From Nostocoides sp. F2B08 (GTDB taxonomy: Bacteria; Actinomycetota; Actinomycetes; Actinomycetales; Dermatophilaceae): a stretch of DNA of 64,000 nt. The notes under the pieces were generated by a model. It had not been told where the DNA came from, did no database searches, and saw nothing but the letters and a program-made list of their open reading frames with translations. Made by a program: the position numbers and the translations under genes. The stretch lies in NCBI RefSeq assembly GCF_009184895.1, contig NZ_WESE01000003.1, positions 124,001 to 188,000 of the forward strand, in the 5' to 3' direction. Of this stretch, positions 41,867 through 51,539 are shown one piece after another. Each line of letters opens with the position of its first letter. Position 1 is the stretch's first letter.

Positions 41867-42724
41867 TCATCCGAGAGGGGCTGTCTCACTTTGCGAGACA
41901 TCACGGGGTTGGGTGCGGCCCGCCCAGACGACGATCGTGATTCCGACGAGGAAGACCACGAGCGAGGTCCAGACGTTGATGCGCTGTCCGAGGATGATGG
42001 TGGCATCATCGGTGCGCATCAGCTCGAGCACGATCCGCCCGACGGGGTACCCGGCGACGTAGAGACCGAGCACCTGGCCACGGGCCAGGGTGAACCGACG
42101 CTCCGCGAGCATCAGCGCGGCGGCGAGGAGAACGAGCCAGATCGCCTCGTACAGGAACACCGGATGGAAGGTCCCGAGCACCACGGGCTCTCCGGACGCA
42201 TCCCGGACGGCGCGGCCCGCCGACTGGTCCCACTCGTGGATCGTCAGACCCCAGGGCAGGTCGGTCGGCCCACCGTACAGTTCGTTGTTGAACCAGTTTC
42301 CGAAGCGACCGATGGCCTGCGCGAGAGCGACACCAGGGGCCGCCGCGTCCGCGAAGGTGAGGAACGGGATGCCGACGCGCCGTGTGCCGTACCACGCTCC
42401 GAGCGCGCCGAATGCGATGGCGCCCCAGATGCCGAGGCCGCCCTCCCAGATCTTCAGCGCGTCGACGGGGTTCCCCCCCTCACCAAAGTACGGCTGAGGG
42501 GACGAGATGACGTGGTAGATCCGTCCGCCGATGATCCCTGCCGGCACCGCGTAGGTCGCGATGTCGAGGACCTGCCCCGGCTCGCCGCCGCGCGCCTCGA
42601 GCCGTCGCTGGGTCAGCCAGATCGCGACGAAGATGCCGGTGAGGATGCATAGCGCATAGGCGTGGATCGTCAGCGGGCCGACCTGGAAGGCCGAGACCGT
42701 GGGACTCGGGATGGCCAGCAGCAC
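41867..42724 (-). CDS. lgt: Prolipoprotein diacylglyceryl transferase
   Basis: 285 residues with seven membrane helices. First step of lipoprotein maturation: moves diacylglycerol from phosphatidylglycerol to the lipobox Cys. The family signature GRFGNWFNNELYG lies near residue 140, preceded by FGALGAWYGTRR and followed by HPVFLYEAIW. The GTG start comes directly after the TAA of the DsbA-like gene with no gap, so the two are coupled. Confidence 0.96.
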   Translation of the reverse strand: MLLAIPSPTVSAFQVGPLTIHAYALCILTGIFVAIWLTQRRLEARGGEPGQVLDIATYAVPAGIIGGRIYHVISSPQPYFGEGGNPVDALKIWEGGLGIWGAIAFGALGAWYGTRRVGIPFLTFADAAAPGVALAQAIGRFGNWFNNELYGGPTDLPWGLTIHEWDQSAGRAVRDASGEPVVLGTFHPVFLYEAIWLVLLAAALMLAERRFTLARGQVLGLYVAGYPVGRIVLELMRTDDATIILGQRINVWTSLVVFLVGITIVVWAGRTQPRDVSQSETAPLG

Positions 42725-43507
42725 TTATTCGGTGGCGTTCTCGACGGCCTGGACGAACAGCTCTGGGGTGTTGACCGTGGAGAAGTCGACGGTCTCGCCG
42801 TTGAGCTTGTAGGTCGGCGTGCCGTTGACGCCGTCTCGGGCGGACTGCTCCTCGGTGCTGCGGATGTACCCGTCATAGCGGCCTTCGGCGACGCACTGGT
42901 CGAACGCCTCGAGCTCGGCCCCCGTGATGCCTGCCTGCTCGGCGCTCGCGCTGAAGAAGTCCGGGCCCCAGTTCGGCTGCGTGCCGCCGTTCTGGACGAT
43001 GCCGTCGAGGATCACCTCGTGGTACTCGGTGAAGCGTCCCGCGTCGGCGGCGCACATCGCGGAGCTGGCGGCCTTCAGTGATGCGTCGCCTCCGGAGTTG
43101 CCGTCGATGACGGTCTTGAAGTGGTAGACGAGGCGGACGCTGCCCTCGTCGGCGAGGTCGGTGACCGTGGGGTGGAACACGGCGTAGGCCTGGTGGCAGG
43201 CCGGACAGCGGAAGTCCTCGTAGATGTCGAGGGTGGGGGCCCCCGGCTGCAGCGTCACGTCCGGGTTGGCGACGAAGCCGGCCCCCATCTCCCCGGCCGC
43301 CGCCGGGACCGCGTCACCGCCCGATGCCTCGCTCGAGCGGGTGGACTGGTCGGCGATGATGACGCCTGCGACGACGGCGATGATCGCGATGAGCGCGACG
43401 ACGGTGCCGATGAGGATCTTGTTCGGGCCCTGCTTCGTGGCCTTGGCAGCAGCGTCGATCTTGGCCTGCCGGTCGGTCGTGCTGGTGGTCTTGGGCTGCT
43501 TGCCCAT
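42725..43507 (-). CDS. Membrane-anchored DsbA-like thioredoxin-fold oxidoreductase
   Basis: 260 residues. A basic cytoplasmic leader and one helix (ILIGTVVALIAIIAVVAGVIIA) anchor an extracytoplasmic thioredoxin fold. The redox site is CPAC in YEDFRCPACHQAYAVF near residue 105, and the cis-Pro loop is GVNGTPTYKLNG near 225. It resembles actinobacterial DsbA-type proteins that form disulfides in exported proteins. The ATG at 43507 has GGAG upstream and its own promoter (TACCCT). It lies next to a MauE-like gene, a probable quinone/redox partner. Confidence 0.9.
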   Translation of the reverse strand: MGKQPKTTSTTDRQAKIDAAAKATKQGPNKILIGTVVALIAIIAVVAGVIIADQSTRSSEASGGDAVPAAAGEMGAGFVANPDVTLQPGAPTLDIYEDFRCPACHQAYAVFHPTVTDLADEGSVRLVYHFKTVIDGNSGGDASLKAASSAMCAADAGRFTEYHEVILDGIVQNGGTQPNWGPDFFSASAEQAGITGAELEAFDQCVAEGRYDGYIRSTEEQSARDGVNGTPTYKLNGETVDFSTVNTPELFVQAVENATE

Positions 43508-43537
43508 GCGGTGCTCCTTCGTGGATGGTCTGTGAGC

Positions 43538-43543
43538 AGGGTA
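43538..43543 (-). promoter_or_regulatory. -10 box (TACCCT) of the DsbA-like gene
   Basis: TACCCT on the minus strand, giving a leader of about 25 nt with an AAGGAG ribosome-binding site. It overlaps copy 6 of the 11-mer. Confidence 0.4.
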
Positions 43544-43550
43544 TGCGGTG
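43540..43550 (+). repeat. 11-mer GGTATGCGGTG, copy 6
   Basis: In the gap between the MauE-like and DsbA-like genes, overlapping the predicted -10 box. Confidence 0.7.
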
Positions 43551-43602
43551 GTCGTCTCTACGGGATGTCTCTGTTCGGGGCGTGCCGGTCCCAGGAGCTG
43601 GC

Positions 43603-44112
43603 CTAGGGACGTCGGAGGAGATGACGGTCGAGACTGAGCAGGCTCCGGGGCCGAACGATGAGCCAGAGGCCGCAGAGTGCAAAGGCCACGTCCTCGGCGA
43701 TCCGCCGCGGGTACTGCGTCTCGCCGGGTGCCACCTCTCCGCCGCCCCCGAAGCAGCCGCAGTCGATCGTCAGTCCCCGCGCCCACGCCGAGGCGATCCC
43801 TACGATGAACAGCACCATGAGCACCGTCCCGAGGATCGCGGCGGTCCGGGTGAACAGACCGAGGATGAGCAGCACCCCGAGGATGATCTCGACGATCGGG
43901 AGGGCGTAGCCGATGTACTGCGCCACCTCGAACGGGAAGATCTGGTAGGCCTGGACCGCCCGCGCGGAACCCACCGGCGTGAGGACCTTCGTGGCTCCCG
44001 CGTAGAGCAGGACGCCGCCGAGCACGAGTCGAGCCACGAGACCGACGAGGTCGAGGATCCGGGTCCGTCCGAGGGTCGGCGTCTCGGTCGAGGGGGTCAG
44101 GGTCTCGGTCAT
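43603..44112 (-). CDS. MauE/DoxX-family redox-associated membrane protein
   Basis: 169 residues with four helices (VARLVLGGVLLYAGATKV; QYIGYALPIVEIILGVLLILGLF; ILGTVLMVLFIVGIASAWA; VAFALCGLWLIV). A cysteine motif DCGCFGGGG sits after helix 3, as in MauE, which supports disulfide formation by passing electrons between quinone and a thioredoxin-fold partner. The partner is probably the DsbA-like protein encoded next to it. The ATG overlaps the trpA stop (ATGA). Confidence 0.85.
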   Translation of the reverse strand: MTETLTPSTETPTLGRTRILDLVGLVARLVLGGVLLYAGATKVLTPVGSARAVQAYQIFPFEVAQYIGYALPIVEIILGVLLILGLFTRTAAILGTVLMVLFIVGIASAWARGLTIDCGCFGGGGEVAPGETQYPRRIAEDVAFALCGLWLIVRPRSLLSLDRHLLRRP

Positions 44113-44948
44113 CGGCTGCCTGTCGTCGTGCGGGCTCGCCGGACGCCGTCGGCGAGTTCTGCGGTCGTCGACCGCAACGTGCGAAGGTCGGGGTCGAGTT
44201 CCCCCGTGTTCCCGCCGGCTGGGTCGAGGTCGGCCTTGAGCGCCCGCACGAGGGCCGATCCGACGATGACCCCGTCGGCGAATGCTCCGACCGCTGCTGC
44301 CTGGTCTCCCGTCGAGACTCCGAGACCCACGCATACGGGCAGGTCGGTGACGGCCCGCACGCGCTCGACGAGGTCGGCCGCCGCGTCACCTACCTCGGAG
44401 CGCACGCCCGTGACCCCCATGGTCGAGGCAGCGTAGACGAAGCCCCGGCATGCGGAGGTCACAGCGGCCAGCCGCTCGGGGGTCGAGCTCGGGGCGACGA
44501 GGAAGATGCGATCCAGATGGTATGCGTCGCTCGCCTCGATCCAGTCGCCCGCCTCATCCGGGATGAGGTCCGGCGTGATGAGTCCCGCTCCTCCCGCGGC
44601 CGAGAGATCCGCCGCGAAACGGGCCACTCCGCGGTGCAGCACGATGTTGTAGTAGCTCATGACGACCGGCGTCCCGCCCGACTCGCGCACCGCGGACACC
44701 GCGGCGAACGCGTCATCCACCCGCACGCCGCGGGCCAGGGCCGTCTCCGCGGCCTCCTGGATGACGGCGCCGTCCATGACCGGGTCGCTGTACGGCACGC
44801 CGACCTCGACGATGTCGGCCCCGGACTCGACGACGGCCCTCATGGCGGCGATCGAGCCCTCCACCGTCGGGTAGCCGACGGGCAGGTAGGCGATCAGGGC
44901 CGGGCGACCCTGCGCCGCGCAGCGGTCCAGGACCTCGCGCACGCTCAC
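44109..44948 (-). CDS. trpA: Tryptophan synthase alpha subunit
   Basis: 279 residues, TIM barrel. Cleaves indole-3-glycerol phosphate to indole, which is channelled to TrpB. The catalytic Glu is in [20 protein letters not shown] near residue 50; [24 protein letters not shown] and [14 protein letters not shown] are also canonical. The GTG start overlaps the trpB stop (GTGA) and its stop overlaps the MauE-like gene. Confidence 0.97.
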   Translation of the reverse strand: MSVREVLDRCAAQGRPALIAYLPVGYPTVEGSIAAMRAVVESGADIVEVGVPYSDPVMDGAVIQEAAETALARGVRVDDAFAAVSAVRESGGTPVVMSYYNIVLHRGVARFAADLSAAGGAGLITPDLIPDEAGDWIEASDAYHLDRIFLVAPSSTPERLAAVTSACRGFVYAASTMGVTGVRSEVGDAAADLVERVRAVTDLPVCVGLGVSTGDQAAAVGAFADGVIVGSALVRALKADLDPAGGNTGELDPDLRTLRSTTAELADGVRRARTTTGSR

Positions 44949-46267
44949 GCCCGCACCCCTGTGCCCCGGCCCTCGTCCTCTCCTGGCAGGAGTCCGAAGT
45001 ACTCCGCGGCGGTGTGCATGTCCTTGTCACCCCGACCTGAGAGGTTGATCAGGAGCACCGTCTCGCTCGCGGCCGTCGGGCCGCACTCGGCGGCGATCTC
45101 GCGGCCGACCTCCATGGCGCCGGCGAGCGCGTGGGCCGACTCGATCGCCGGGATGATGCCCTCGGTCTTGCACAGCAGGTCGAAGGCCACCATCACCTGG
45201 TCGTCGGTCGCGTAGCGGTACTCGGCGCGACCGCTGTCCCGGAGGTAGGCGTGCTCCGGTCCGACGCTGGGATAGTCCAGCCCCGCCGAGATCGAGTGCG
45301 ACTCGACGGTCTGCCCGTCGTCGTCCTGCATGAGGTAGCTCATCGCTCCATGCAGCACGCCCGGAGAGGCACTGGCGAACCGGGCGGCGTGGCGTCCCGA
45401 CTCGATGCCCTCCCCCCCGGCCTCGACCCCGATGAGCCGCACCTGACGGTCCGGGATGAAGGCGTGGAAGATGCCCATGGCGTTGGAGCCGCCCCCGACG
45501 CACGCGATGACCGCGTCCGGCAGGCCACCGGTGAGCTCGGCCACCTGCTCACGGGCCTCCTCCCCGATGATCTTGTGGAAGTCCCGCACCATCTCCGGGA
45601 AGGGATGCGGACCCGTGACCGTCCCGATGAGGTAGTGCGTCGTCTCGACGTTCGTCACCCAGTCCCGCAGGGCCTCGTTGATCGCGTCCTTGAGGGTCGC
45701 GCTGCCGTGCTCGACCGCCACCACCTCGGCACCGAGCATCCGCATCCGCGCGACGTTCAGCGCCTGCCGCTCGGTGTCGACCTTCCCCATGTACACCGTG
45801 CAGTCGAGTCCGAGGAGCGCCGCGGCGGTCGCCGTGGCCACGCCGTGCTGGCCCGCGCCTGTCTCGGCGATCACCCGGCGCTTGCCCATCCGCACGGTCA
45901 GCAGCGCCTGCGCGAGCACGTTGTTGATCTTGTGCGAGCCGGTGTGGTTGAGGTCCTCGCGTTTGAGCAGGACCCGCACCCCGCCGCAGTGCTCGGCGAA
46001 CCGCGGCACCTCGGTGAGGATGCTGGGGCGCCCGGTGTAGGTCCGGTGCAGCCGCGCCAGCTCCTCGGTGAAGGCCGGGTCGACGGCCGCCTTCTGCCTG
46101 GCCTCGTCGAGCTCCTCCAGCGCAGGGATCAGCGCCTCGGGGACATAGCGCCCGCCGAAGTCGCCGAACCGGCCAGGTCGAGCGACGTCATGCGGTCGCA
46201 GATCCTGTGGCTTCTCGCGCCCCTGCTCCTGCCCCTGCACCGGCTCCTGCCTCTCCTCGGATGTCAC
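44945..46267 (-). CDS. trpB: Tryptophan synthase beta subunit
   Basis: 440 residues, PLP enzyme that joins indole and serine to tryptophan. The PLP Lys is in [15 protein letters not shown] near residue 120; then [35 protein letters not shown] (phosphate-binding loop) and [10 protein letters not shown]. An N-terminal Gln/Glu-rich leader of about 25 residues precedes the usual [21 protein letters not shown] start. The GTG at 46267 overlaps the trpC stop, and its stop overlaps trpA. Confidence 0.97.
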   Translation of the reverse strand: MTSEERQEPVQGQEQGREKPQDLRPHDVARPGRFGDFGGRYVPEALIPALEELDEARQKAAVDPAFTEELARLHRTYTGRPSILTEVPRFAEHCGGVRVLLKREDLNHTGSHKINNVLAQALLTVRMGKRRVIAETGAGQHGVATATAAALLGLDCTVYMGKVDTERQALNVARMRMLGAEVVAVEHGSATLKDAINEALRDWVTNVETTHYLIGTVTGPHPFPEMVRDFHKIIGEEAREQVAELTGGLPDAVIACVGGGSNAMGIFHAFIPDRQVRLIGVEAGGEGIESGRHAARFASASPGVLHGAMSYLMQDDDGQTVESHSISAGLDYPSVGPEHAYLRDSGRAEYRYATDDQVMVAFDLLCKTEGIIPAIESAHALAGAMEVGREIAAECGPTAASETVLLINLSGRGDKDMHTAAEYFGLLPGEDEGRGTGVRA

Positions 46268-47055
46268 CGGGTCACCTCGATCCCGGTGAGCTCGGCCATG
46301 AGCCCGGACGGGTCGGCGGCTCGGACGAGCGCCTCGCCGACCAGCACGGCATCGGCACCCGCTTCGGCGTAGCGCGCGGCGTCCTGAGCCCCCGAGATGC
46401 CCGACTCCGCGACGCGGATCCGATCGGCCGGGATGAGGGGGACCAGGCGCTCGAACACGGCGGGATCGACCTCGAGCGTCTTCAGGTTCCGGGCATTGAC
46501 GCCGATGACGTCCGCACCCAGATCGACGGCCCGCCGGGTCTCGTCCTCGTCGTGCACCTCGACCAGCGCCGTCATCCCGAGGGAGCGGACCAGGGCGTGG
46601 AGCCGCCCCAGCTCATCGTCCCGAAGAGCAGCGACGATGAGGAGCACGAGATCGGCACCATGCGCCCGTGCCTCGTGAACCTGGTAGTCCGTGACCACGA
46701 AGTCCTTGCGCAGGAGCGGCGTCGACACCTCGGCCCGCACCGCATCGAGGTCGGCCAGGCTGCCCCCGAACCTCCGTCGTTCGGTGAGGACGCTGATCGC
46801 GCCCGCTCCGCTGCGTTCGTACTGGGCCGCGAGGGTGGCCGGTCGAGGGATCGGCGCCAGGTCTCCCTTGCTCGGACTGCGCCGTTTGACCTCGGCGATC
46901 ACCGCCAGCGTCGGACCTCGCAGGGCACTGCTCGCCTCGCGCGGCGGCGGCACGTGCAGCGCCAGCTCTGCAATGTGGTCGAGCGGGGTCCGCTCCACGC
47001 GCTCGGCCAGGTCCTCGCGAACGCCGGCGATGATGTCGTCGAGCACGGTGGGCAT
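46264..47055 (-). CDS. trpC: Indole-3-glycerol phosphate synthase
   Basis: 263 residues, TIM barrel. [15 protein letters not shown] carries the catalytic Lys near residue 52; then [35 protein letters not shown] and [10 protein letters not shown]. The ATG at 47055 starts the usual [16 protein letters not shown] 26-nt gap separates it from the upstream membrane-protein gene. No trpF is fused or nearby; in actinobacteria a HisA-type enzyme (PriA) usually fills that role. Confidence 0.96.
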   Translation of the reverse strand: MPTVLDDIIAGVREDLAERVERTPLDHIAELALHVPPPREASSALRGPTLAVIAEVKRRSPSKGDLAPIPRPATLAAQYERSGAGAISVLTERRRFGGSLADLDAVRAEVSTPLLRKDFVVTDYQVHEARAHGADLVLLIVAALRDDELGRLHALVRSLGMTALVEVHDEDETRRAVDLGADVIGVNARNLKTLEVDPAVFERLVPLIPADRIRVAESGISGAQDAARYAEAGADAVLVGEALVRAADPSGLMAELTGIEVTR

Positions 47056-47081
47056 GTCCGACAGGTTAACCGCGTGCCCCG

Positions 47082-47675
47082 TCACGGCGTTCCGCGGTCC
47101 GTCGTCGTCGGGTCCTCGCCACCGGAGAGACGATCCCAGTCCGTCGCGACGCGCTCGCCCCGACGGCCGGGTCGGTCCGCGTCCGGGCGGTCGTAGGCCG
47201 CCGACGGAAGCGGCCATCGCGTGACACCCCGCCAGGCCAGCACGCCGGTGAGCACCGCTCCCAGGGCCGGGACGAGGGCGAGGTAGGCCCAGACCGTCGC
47301 CTCAGCGGTCGCCTCGAGGGTGCCGGTGCGGCCCGTCACGGCCGCCGCCGACGTTCCGAGAACGGTGTCGGGGTCGAGCAGGACGCCGACGACGAGGGCG
47401 GCCATCGCGGCACCGGTGACGAGGAGGACCACGGAGGCGACTCGCCGTCCGATCCGCCGGGTCGCAGCAGCGGCGACGGCGCCCGCCAGGACGACCAGTC
47501 CCAGCGCGACGAACCCGGTGACGGCCTCCTGTCCGGTCACCTCCTGCAGACTTCCCCCGATCATGGCGTCGTCGACCGTTCCGCGCACCCAGGGCTGACG
47601 TGCGGCGACGGCCGCTCCCAGGGCGCTGATCGCCCCGACGCCGATGGCGGCCGGACGGCCCGACAGCATGCTCAT
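47082..47675 (-). CDS. Trp-operon-associated membrane protein (TIGR02234/Trp_oprn_chp)
   Basis: 197 residues with four helices, the family's usual layout: a first helix ([22 protein letters not shown]), [43 protein letters not shown] and [21 protein letters not shown], then a charged cytoplasmic tail. The family occurs between trpE and trpC in many actinobacteria. Function unknown. The ATG overlaps the trpE stop (ATGA). Confidence 0.85.
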   Translation of the reverse strand: MSMLSGRPAAIGVGAISALGAAVAARQPWVRGTVDDAMIGGSLQEVTGQEAVTGFVALGLVVLAGAVAAAATRRIGRRVASVVLLVTGAAMAALVVGVLLDPDTVLGTSAAAVTGRTGTLEATAEATVWAYLALVPALGAVLTGVLAWRGVTRWPLPSAAYDRPDADRPGRRGERVATDWDRLSGGEDPTTTDRGTP

Positions 47676-49276
47676 CGCGCCGTGTCCTCGCCCTCGGTCG
47701 GCCGTAGGTCCCGGTCGGGGTCACCGACGGGCCGCAGGCTCACGGCGGTCGCGACCGCACGAAGGGCGGCGGCCGCCTTGGCGAGGCACTCCCGGTGCTC
47801 GCTGAGAGGATCCGAGTCCGCGACGATCCCGGCGCCGGCCTGGACGAACGCCGTTCCGTCCCGCAGCACCGCGGTCCGGATCGCGATCGCCATGTCGAGG
47901 TCGCCGTGGAAGTCGATGTAGCCCACCACTCCCCCGTAGACGCCCCTGCGAGAGCCCTCGTAGTGCTCGATGAGCTCCATCGCCCGTGGCTTCGGCGCAC
48001 CCGACAGAGTGCCGGCGGGGAAGGTCGCCCGCAGCACGTCGTAGGCCCGCGCACCCGGGCGCAGCCGCCCGGTGACCGTCGACTCGATGTGCATGACGTG
48101 GCTGTACCGCCGAACGGTCATGAACTCGACCACCTCGACCGTGCCGGGATCGCAGACCCGCCCCAGGTCGTTGCGCCCGAGGTCGACGAGCATGACGTGC
48201 TCGGAGCGTTCCTTGGGGTCGGCCAGCAGCTCCTCCTCCAGCCGGACGTCCTCCTCCGGGTCCTTGCCCCGAGGGCGGGAGCCGGCGATCGGGTGGGTGA
48301 TCGCGGTGCGTCCCGACACCTTGACGAGAGCCTCGGGCGAGGAGCCGACCACGTCGACGACATCTCCGGCGACGGTGGGGATCCGGAACAGGTACATGTA
48401 CGGACTGGGGTTGCCGGCCCGCAGCGCCCGGTAGACATCGAGGGGCGCCGCTGTGCACGGAAGGCTGAACCGCTGGGACAGGACGACCTGGAAGACCTCC
48501 CCGGCACGGATGTCCTCCTTGGCCGACTCGACCATCTCGACGTAGGCCTCCTCCCCGACGGATGACGTCACAGCTGTCAGCGCATCGGCGACGGCCGTCG
48601 GGTCGATCGTCGCGACCGTCGACGGAGCGGGCTCGGCCAGCTCCGCGGTCATCCGGTCCAGCCGCGTCACGGCGTCGCCCCAGGCCTCCTGCACCCGCTC
48701 GGACGTGTCGTCGTAGTTGACGGCATTCGCCACGAGCAGCACGGTCCCGTCACTGTGGTCGAAGACGGCGATGTCCGTGGCGAGCATCATGGCGATCTCG
48801 GGCAGGCCGAGGTCGTCGGTGGCCGTCTCGGGCAGGCGCTCCCACCGCCGTACCGCGTCGTAGCCGACGAGCCCCACCATTCCACCGGTGAGTGGGGGCA
48901 GTCCCGGGAGCGGGTCGGTGGCGAGCGCGTCGACCGTCCCTGCGAGGGCCTCGGTCGCGAGGCCCGACGTGGGCACTCCCGCCGGCGGCTCCCCGATCCA
49001 GCAGGCCTCCCCGGCCCGGGAGGTGAGCGTGGCAGCCGACGCCGCTCCGATGATCGAGTACCGGGACCAGACTCCGCCGTGCTCGGCGGACTCGAGGAGG
49101 AAGGTGCCCGGGCGCGACCCGGCGAGCTTGCGGTAGATCCCCACGGGGGTCTCCGCATCGGCCATGAGGCGACGCACGACGGGGACGACCCTCCGGTCCT
49201 CGGCGAGCAGCTCGAAGGTGGGCAGGTCGGGCCAGGTCGTGCCGACCTGCAGCTCCGGGTGGGGGCTCTGCCTCAC
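47672..49276 (-). CDS. trpE: Anthranilate synthase component I
   Basis: 534 residues. Makes anthranilate from chorismate, with ammonia from a TrpG encoded elsewhere. The tryptophan feedback site [19 protein letters not shown] is intact near residue 60. The chorismate-binding core includes [48 protein letters not shown] and [11 protein letters not shown]. The GTG at 49276 overlaps the hisI stop (GTGA); an ATG at 49324 is possible but would overlap hisI by 52 nt. No leader-peptide attenuator can fit because the start lies inside hisI. Confidence 0.96.
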   Translation of the reverse strand: MRQSPHPELQVGTTWPDLPTFELLAEDRRVVPVVRRLMADAETPVGIYRKLAGSRPGTFLLESAEHGGVWSRYSIIGAASAATLTSRAGEACWIGEPPAGVPTSGLATEALAGTVDALATDPLPGLPPLTGGMVGLVGYDAVRRWERLPETATDDLGLPEIAMMLATDIAVFDHSDGTVLLVANAVNYDDTSERVQEAWGDAVTRLDRMTAELAEPAPSTVATIDPTAVADALTAVTSSVGEEAYVEMVESAKEDIRAGEVFQVVLSQRFSLPCTAAPLDVYRALRAGNPSPYMYLFRIPTVAGDVVDVVGSSPEALVKVSGRTAITHPIAGSRPRGKDPEEDVRLEEELLADPKERSEHVMLVDLGRNDLGRVCDPGTVEVVEFMTVRRYSHVMHIESTVTGRLRPGARAYDVLRATFPAGTLSGAPKPRAMELIEHYEGSRRGVYGGVVGYIDFHGDLDMAIAIRTAVLRDGTAFVQAGAGIVADSDPLSEHRECLAKAAAALRAVATAVSLRPVGDPDRDLRPTEGEDTAR

Positions 49277-49635
49277 CGGCCGGTCACCATCGGGGTGAAG
49301 CAGGTCCGGGAGCCGGTGTGGCATGCGGCACCGACCTGGTCGACTGTGAGCAGCAGCGCGTCCCCGTCGCAGTCGAGGGACAGCGAGCGGAGCTGCTGGG
49401 TGTGGCCGGAGGTGTCGCCCTTGCGCCAGTACTCCTGACGCGACCGGGACCAGTAGGTGACCCGCCCTTGCTCGACCGTGCGCCGGATCGCCTCGTCGTC
49501 CATCCAGCCGAGCATGAGGACCTCACGGGTGTCGTGGTCCTGGACGACCGCGGCGACGAGTCCTCGGTCGTTGCGGGACAGCCTGGCGATGAGCTCCTCG
49601 ACGGGTGCCTGCTCGGATCGGGTCACGCGATCCAT
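49273..49635 (-). CDS. hisI: Phosphoribosyl-AMP cyclohydrolase
   Basis: 120 residues, third step of histidine synthesis. Characteristic segments: [33 protein letters not shown] and the metal-binding [24 protein letters not shown] with its Asp and Cys residues. It is HisI alone; the HisE activity is encoded separately at 52400. The ATG at 49635 starts MDRVTRSEQ. Confidence 0.96.
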   Translation of the reverse strand: MDRVTRSEQAPVEELIARLSRNDRGLVAAVVQDHDTREVLMLGWMDDEAIRRTVEQGRVTYWSRSRQEYWRKGDTSGHTQQLRSLSLDCDGDALLLTVDQVGAACHTGSRTCFTPMVTGR

Positions 49636-49700
49636 TGTCCCATCGTGAGGCAGGTGCTCTCGCCCGGCACCCTCTGCCGAGGCCTGCGGAGGCCCGTCCG

Positions 49701-50492
49701 TCAGCGGACGGCGACTCCCGCCTCGGCGAGGGCGGACTTGACCTGGGCCACGGTGAGTACGCCGAAGTGGAAGACGCTCGCCGCGAGCACCGCGTCGGCC
49801 CCGGCGGCCACCGCCGGAGGGAAATGCTCGGCGGCGCCTGCTCCTCCGGAGGCGATGAGGGGGATCGAGACGGTCGCGCGGACGGCGGAGATGAGCTCCA
49901 GGTCGAACCCGGTCTTGGTGCCGTCGGCGTCCATCGAGTTGAGGAGGATCTCCCCCGCGCCGAGCTCCTGGGCGCGCGCGCACCACTCGACCGCGTCGAT
50001 CCCGGTGCCTCGTCGGCCACCGTGGGTGGTGACCTCGAAACCGATCCCTTCGGTGCGGCGGCGCACGTCGGCGGACAGGACGAGCACCTGGGAGCCGAAG
50101 CGGGCCGCGACCTCCTCGATGAGCTCCGGGCGTGCGATGGCGGCGGTGTTGACCCCGACCTTGTCCGCGCCACAGCGCAGCAGGCGGTCGACGTCGTCGA
50201 CCGTGCGGACCCCTCCCCCGACGGTGAGCGGGATGAAGACCTCTTCGGCGGTCCGCCGGACGACGTCGAACATCGTCTCCCGGTCGCCGCTGCTGGCGGT
50301 GACGTCGAGGAAGGTCAGCTCGTCGGCGCCGGCGGCGCCGTACGCTTCCGCGAGGGCCACCGGATCTCCGGCGTCACGCAGGTCGACGAAGTTGACTCCT
50401 TTGACGACCCGGCCGCCATCGACGTCGAGGCACGGGATCACCCGGACGGCGACCCCGTGGTCGGTCACCGTGCTGTCCTGCGCGGTCGTCAT
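49701..50492 (-). CDS. hisF: Imidazole glycerol phosphate synthase cyclase subunit
   Basis: 263 residues, TIM barrel. The first catalytic Asp is in [18 protein letters not shown], the second in [11 protein letters not shown] near residue 140; [16 protein letters not shown] and [15 protein letters not shown] are phosphate-binding loops. It works with HisH (not in the window). The ATG at 50492 lies 6 nt after a TCTAAT box. Confidence 0.97.
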   Translation of the reverse strand: MTTAQDSTVTDHGVAVRVIPCLDVDGGRVVKGVNFVDLRDAGDPVALAEAYGAAGADELTFLDVTASSGDRETMFDVVRRTAEEVFIPLTVGGGVRTVDDVDRLLRCGADKVGVNTAAIARPELIEEVAARFGSQVLVLSADVRRRTEGIGFEVTTHGGRRGTGIDAVEWCARAQELGAGEILLNSMDADGTKTGFDLELISAVRATVSIPLIASGGAGAAEHFPPAVAAGADAVLAASVFHFGVLTVAQVKSALAEAGVAVR

Positions 50493-50498
50493 GTCGCC

Positions 50499-50504
50499 AT
50501 TAGA
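50499..50504 (-). promoter_or_regulatory. hisF -10 box (TCTAAT)
   Basis: TCTAAT on the minus strand, 6 nt before the hisF ATG. It probably also serves the downstream hisI-trpE-trpC-trpB-trpA run. Confidence 0.4.
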
Positions 50505-50514
50505 GCATCCCGCC

Positions 50515-50520
50515 TACACT
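50515..50520 (+). promoter_or_regulatory. -10 box (TACACT) of the P-loop kinase gene
   Basis: TACACT followed by 8 nt and the ATG at 50529; back-to-back with the hisF promoter. Confidence 0.4.
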
Positions 50521-50528
50521 CGGCCCCC

Positions 50529-51098
50529 ATGTGGGACCAGCCGTCGGAACCGGCCGACCCGGCGGCCGTCACGCAGGTCCTCGACCGGGTCGCGAAGACG
50601 CGGCCGCGGTGCGGCGCGGTCCGTGTCGTCGCCGTCGACGGGCGCAGCGGCTCCGGCAAGACCACGCTCGCACGGGCGGTCGCTGCGGCGCTGCAGGCTC
50701 CGGTGGTCCACATGGACCGTCTCTACCCCGGATGGGACGGCCTGGCCGCCTCGGTGCCCATCCTCGTCTCCGAGATCCTGGCGCCGCTCGCGGAGGAGGT
50801 GAGTGCCGCATACCGGGTCTGGGACTGGCACCGCGACCGGTGGAACGGCCGCGAGCACCTGGCCCCTGCACCCGTTCTCGTCGTCGAGGGCTGCGGGAGC
50901 AGCGTCGGTCCCGCGGGCGAGTACGCGGCGCTGCGGGTCTGGATGGAGGCCCCTCGGCGCGAGCGCCTGCGACGAGGCCTGGCTCGCGACGGCGAGACCT
51001 ACCGTCCGCACTGGGAGCGCTGGGCGGCTCAGGAGGATCGACTGTATGCGGCGGACGGCACCCGCGCGAAGGCCGACCTGGTCATTCGGACCGGCTGA
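50529..51098 (+). CDS. Uridine kinase-like P-loop NTPase
   Basis: 189 residues. Walker A is GRSGSGKTTLARAV near residues 38-51, followed by VVHMDRLYPGWDGL (substrate-binding Asp of the nucleoside kinase group), YRVWDWHRDRW and VVEGCGSSV with Walker B-like acidic residue. It resembles small actinobacterial uridine/cytidylate-kinase-like proteins; the substrate is not proven. It is the only + strand gene inside the his/trp region and lies between hisG and hisF. Its 3' end overlaps the convergent PH-domain gene by 17 nt. Confidence 0.8.
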   Translation: MWDQPSEPADPAAVTQVLDRVAKTRPRCGAVRVVAVDGRSGSGKTTLARAVAAALQAPVVHMDRLYPGWDGLAASVPILVSEILAPLAEEVSAAYRVWDWHRDRWNGREHLAPAPVLVVEGCGSSVGPAGEYAALRVWMEAPRRERLRRGLARDGETYRPHWERWAAQEDRLYAADGTRAKADLVIRTG

Positions 51099-51537
51099 GC
51101 GCAACGAGGTTGGCCAGTCGCGTGGCATCGTTTCGAGCCGTGCCGCCGTCCGCTTTCTGGACCGCCATCACGGCCACCTCCTCGTCGTCGCGCAGGACGA
51201 GGACCGGCCACGCGGCTCCGCCGTGGAAGCGGACCGCCTCGACCTCGGCCCACTCGACCCGCCGCGACAGGATGAGGTTGCGGATGTCGATCCCCCGCTC
51301 GTCCGGGACCGCCTTGATCCCGACGTACCGCCAGAGGAACCCGGCGATGAGGAGTCCCAGCAGGATCATCATCACCCGGTCTCCCGCGGCGAAGCTGCCG
51401 CCCTCCTCCGGCGTCGGCGCGAGCACCGCGAACCCGGTGAAGATCAGCACCGACAGGATCGCCATCGTCATCGCGACGGCCCGCCCCCGCCGCGGGCGGA
51501 ACGGTGCGTAGAGCGCCTCTGGCGATGTGGTCGTCAT
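51082..51537 (-). CDS. PH-domain membrane protein
   Basis: 151 residues. Two N-terminal helices (AVAMTMAILSVLIFTGFAVLA; VMMILLGLLIAGFLWRYVGI) are followed by a small bacterial PH-like domain (DERGIDIRNLILSRRVEWAEVEAVRF; AWPVLVLRDDEEVAVMAVQ). Function unknown. The ATG at 51537 is 2 nt after the hisG stop, so it is the last gene of the hisE-hisG unit. Confidence 0.75.
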   Translation of the reverse strand: MTTTSPEALYAPFRPRRGRAVAMTMAILSVLIFTGFAVLAPTPEEGGSFAAGDRVMMILLGLLIAGFLWRYVGIKAVPDERGIDIRNLILSRRVEWAEVEAVRFHGGAAWPVLVLRDDEEVAVMAVQKADGGTARNDATRLANLVALSRSE

Positions 51538-51539
51538 CG

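Noticed and set aside
49277-49330. Trp attenuator before trpE
   Set aside because: trpE begins within the end of hisI; there is no room for a leader peptide, and no Trp-codon cluster was seen.
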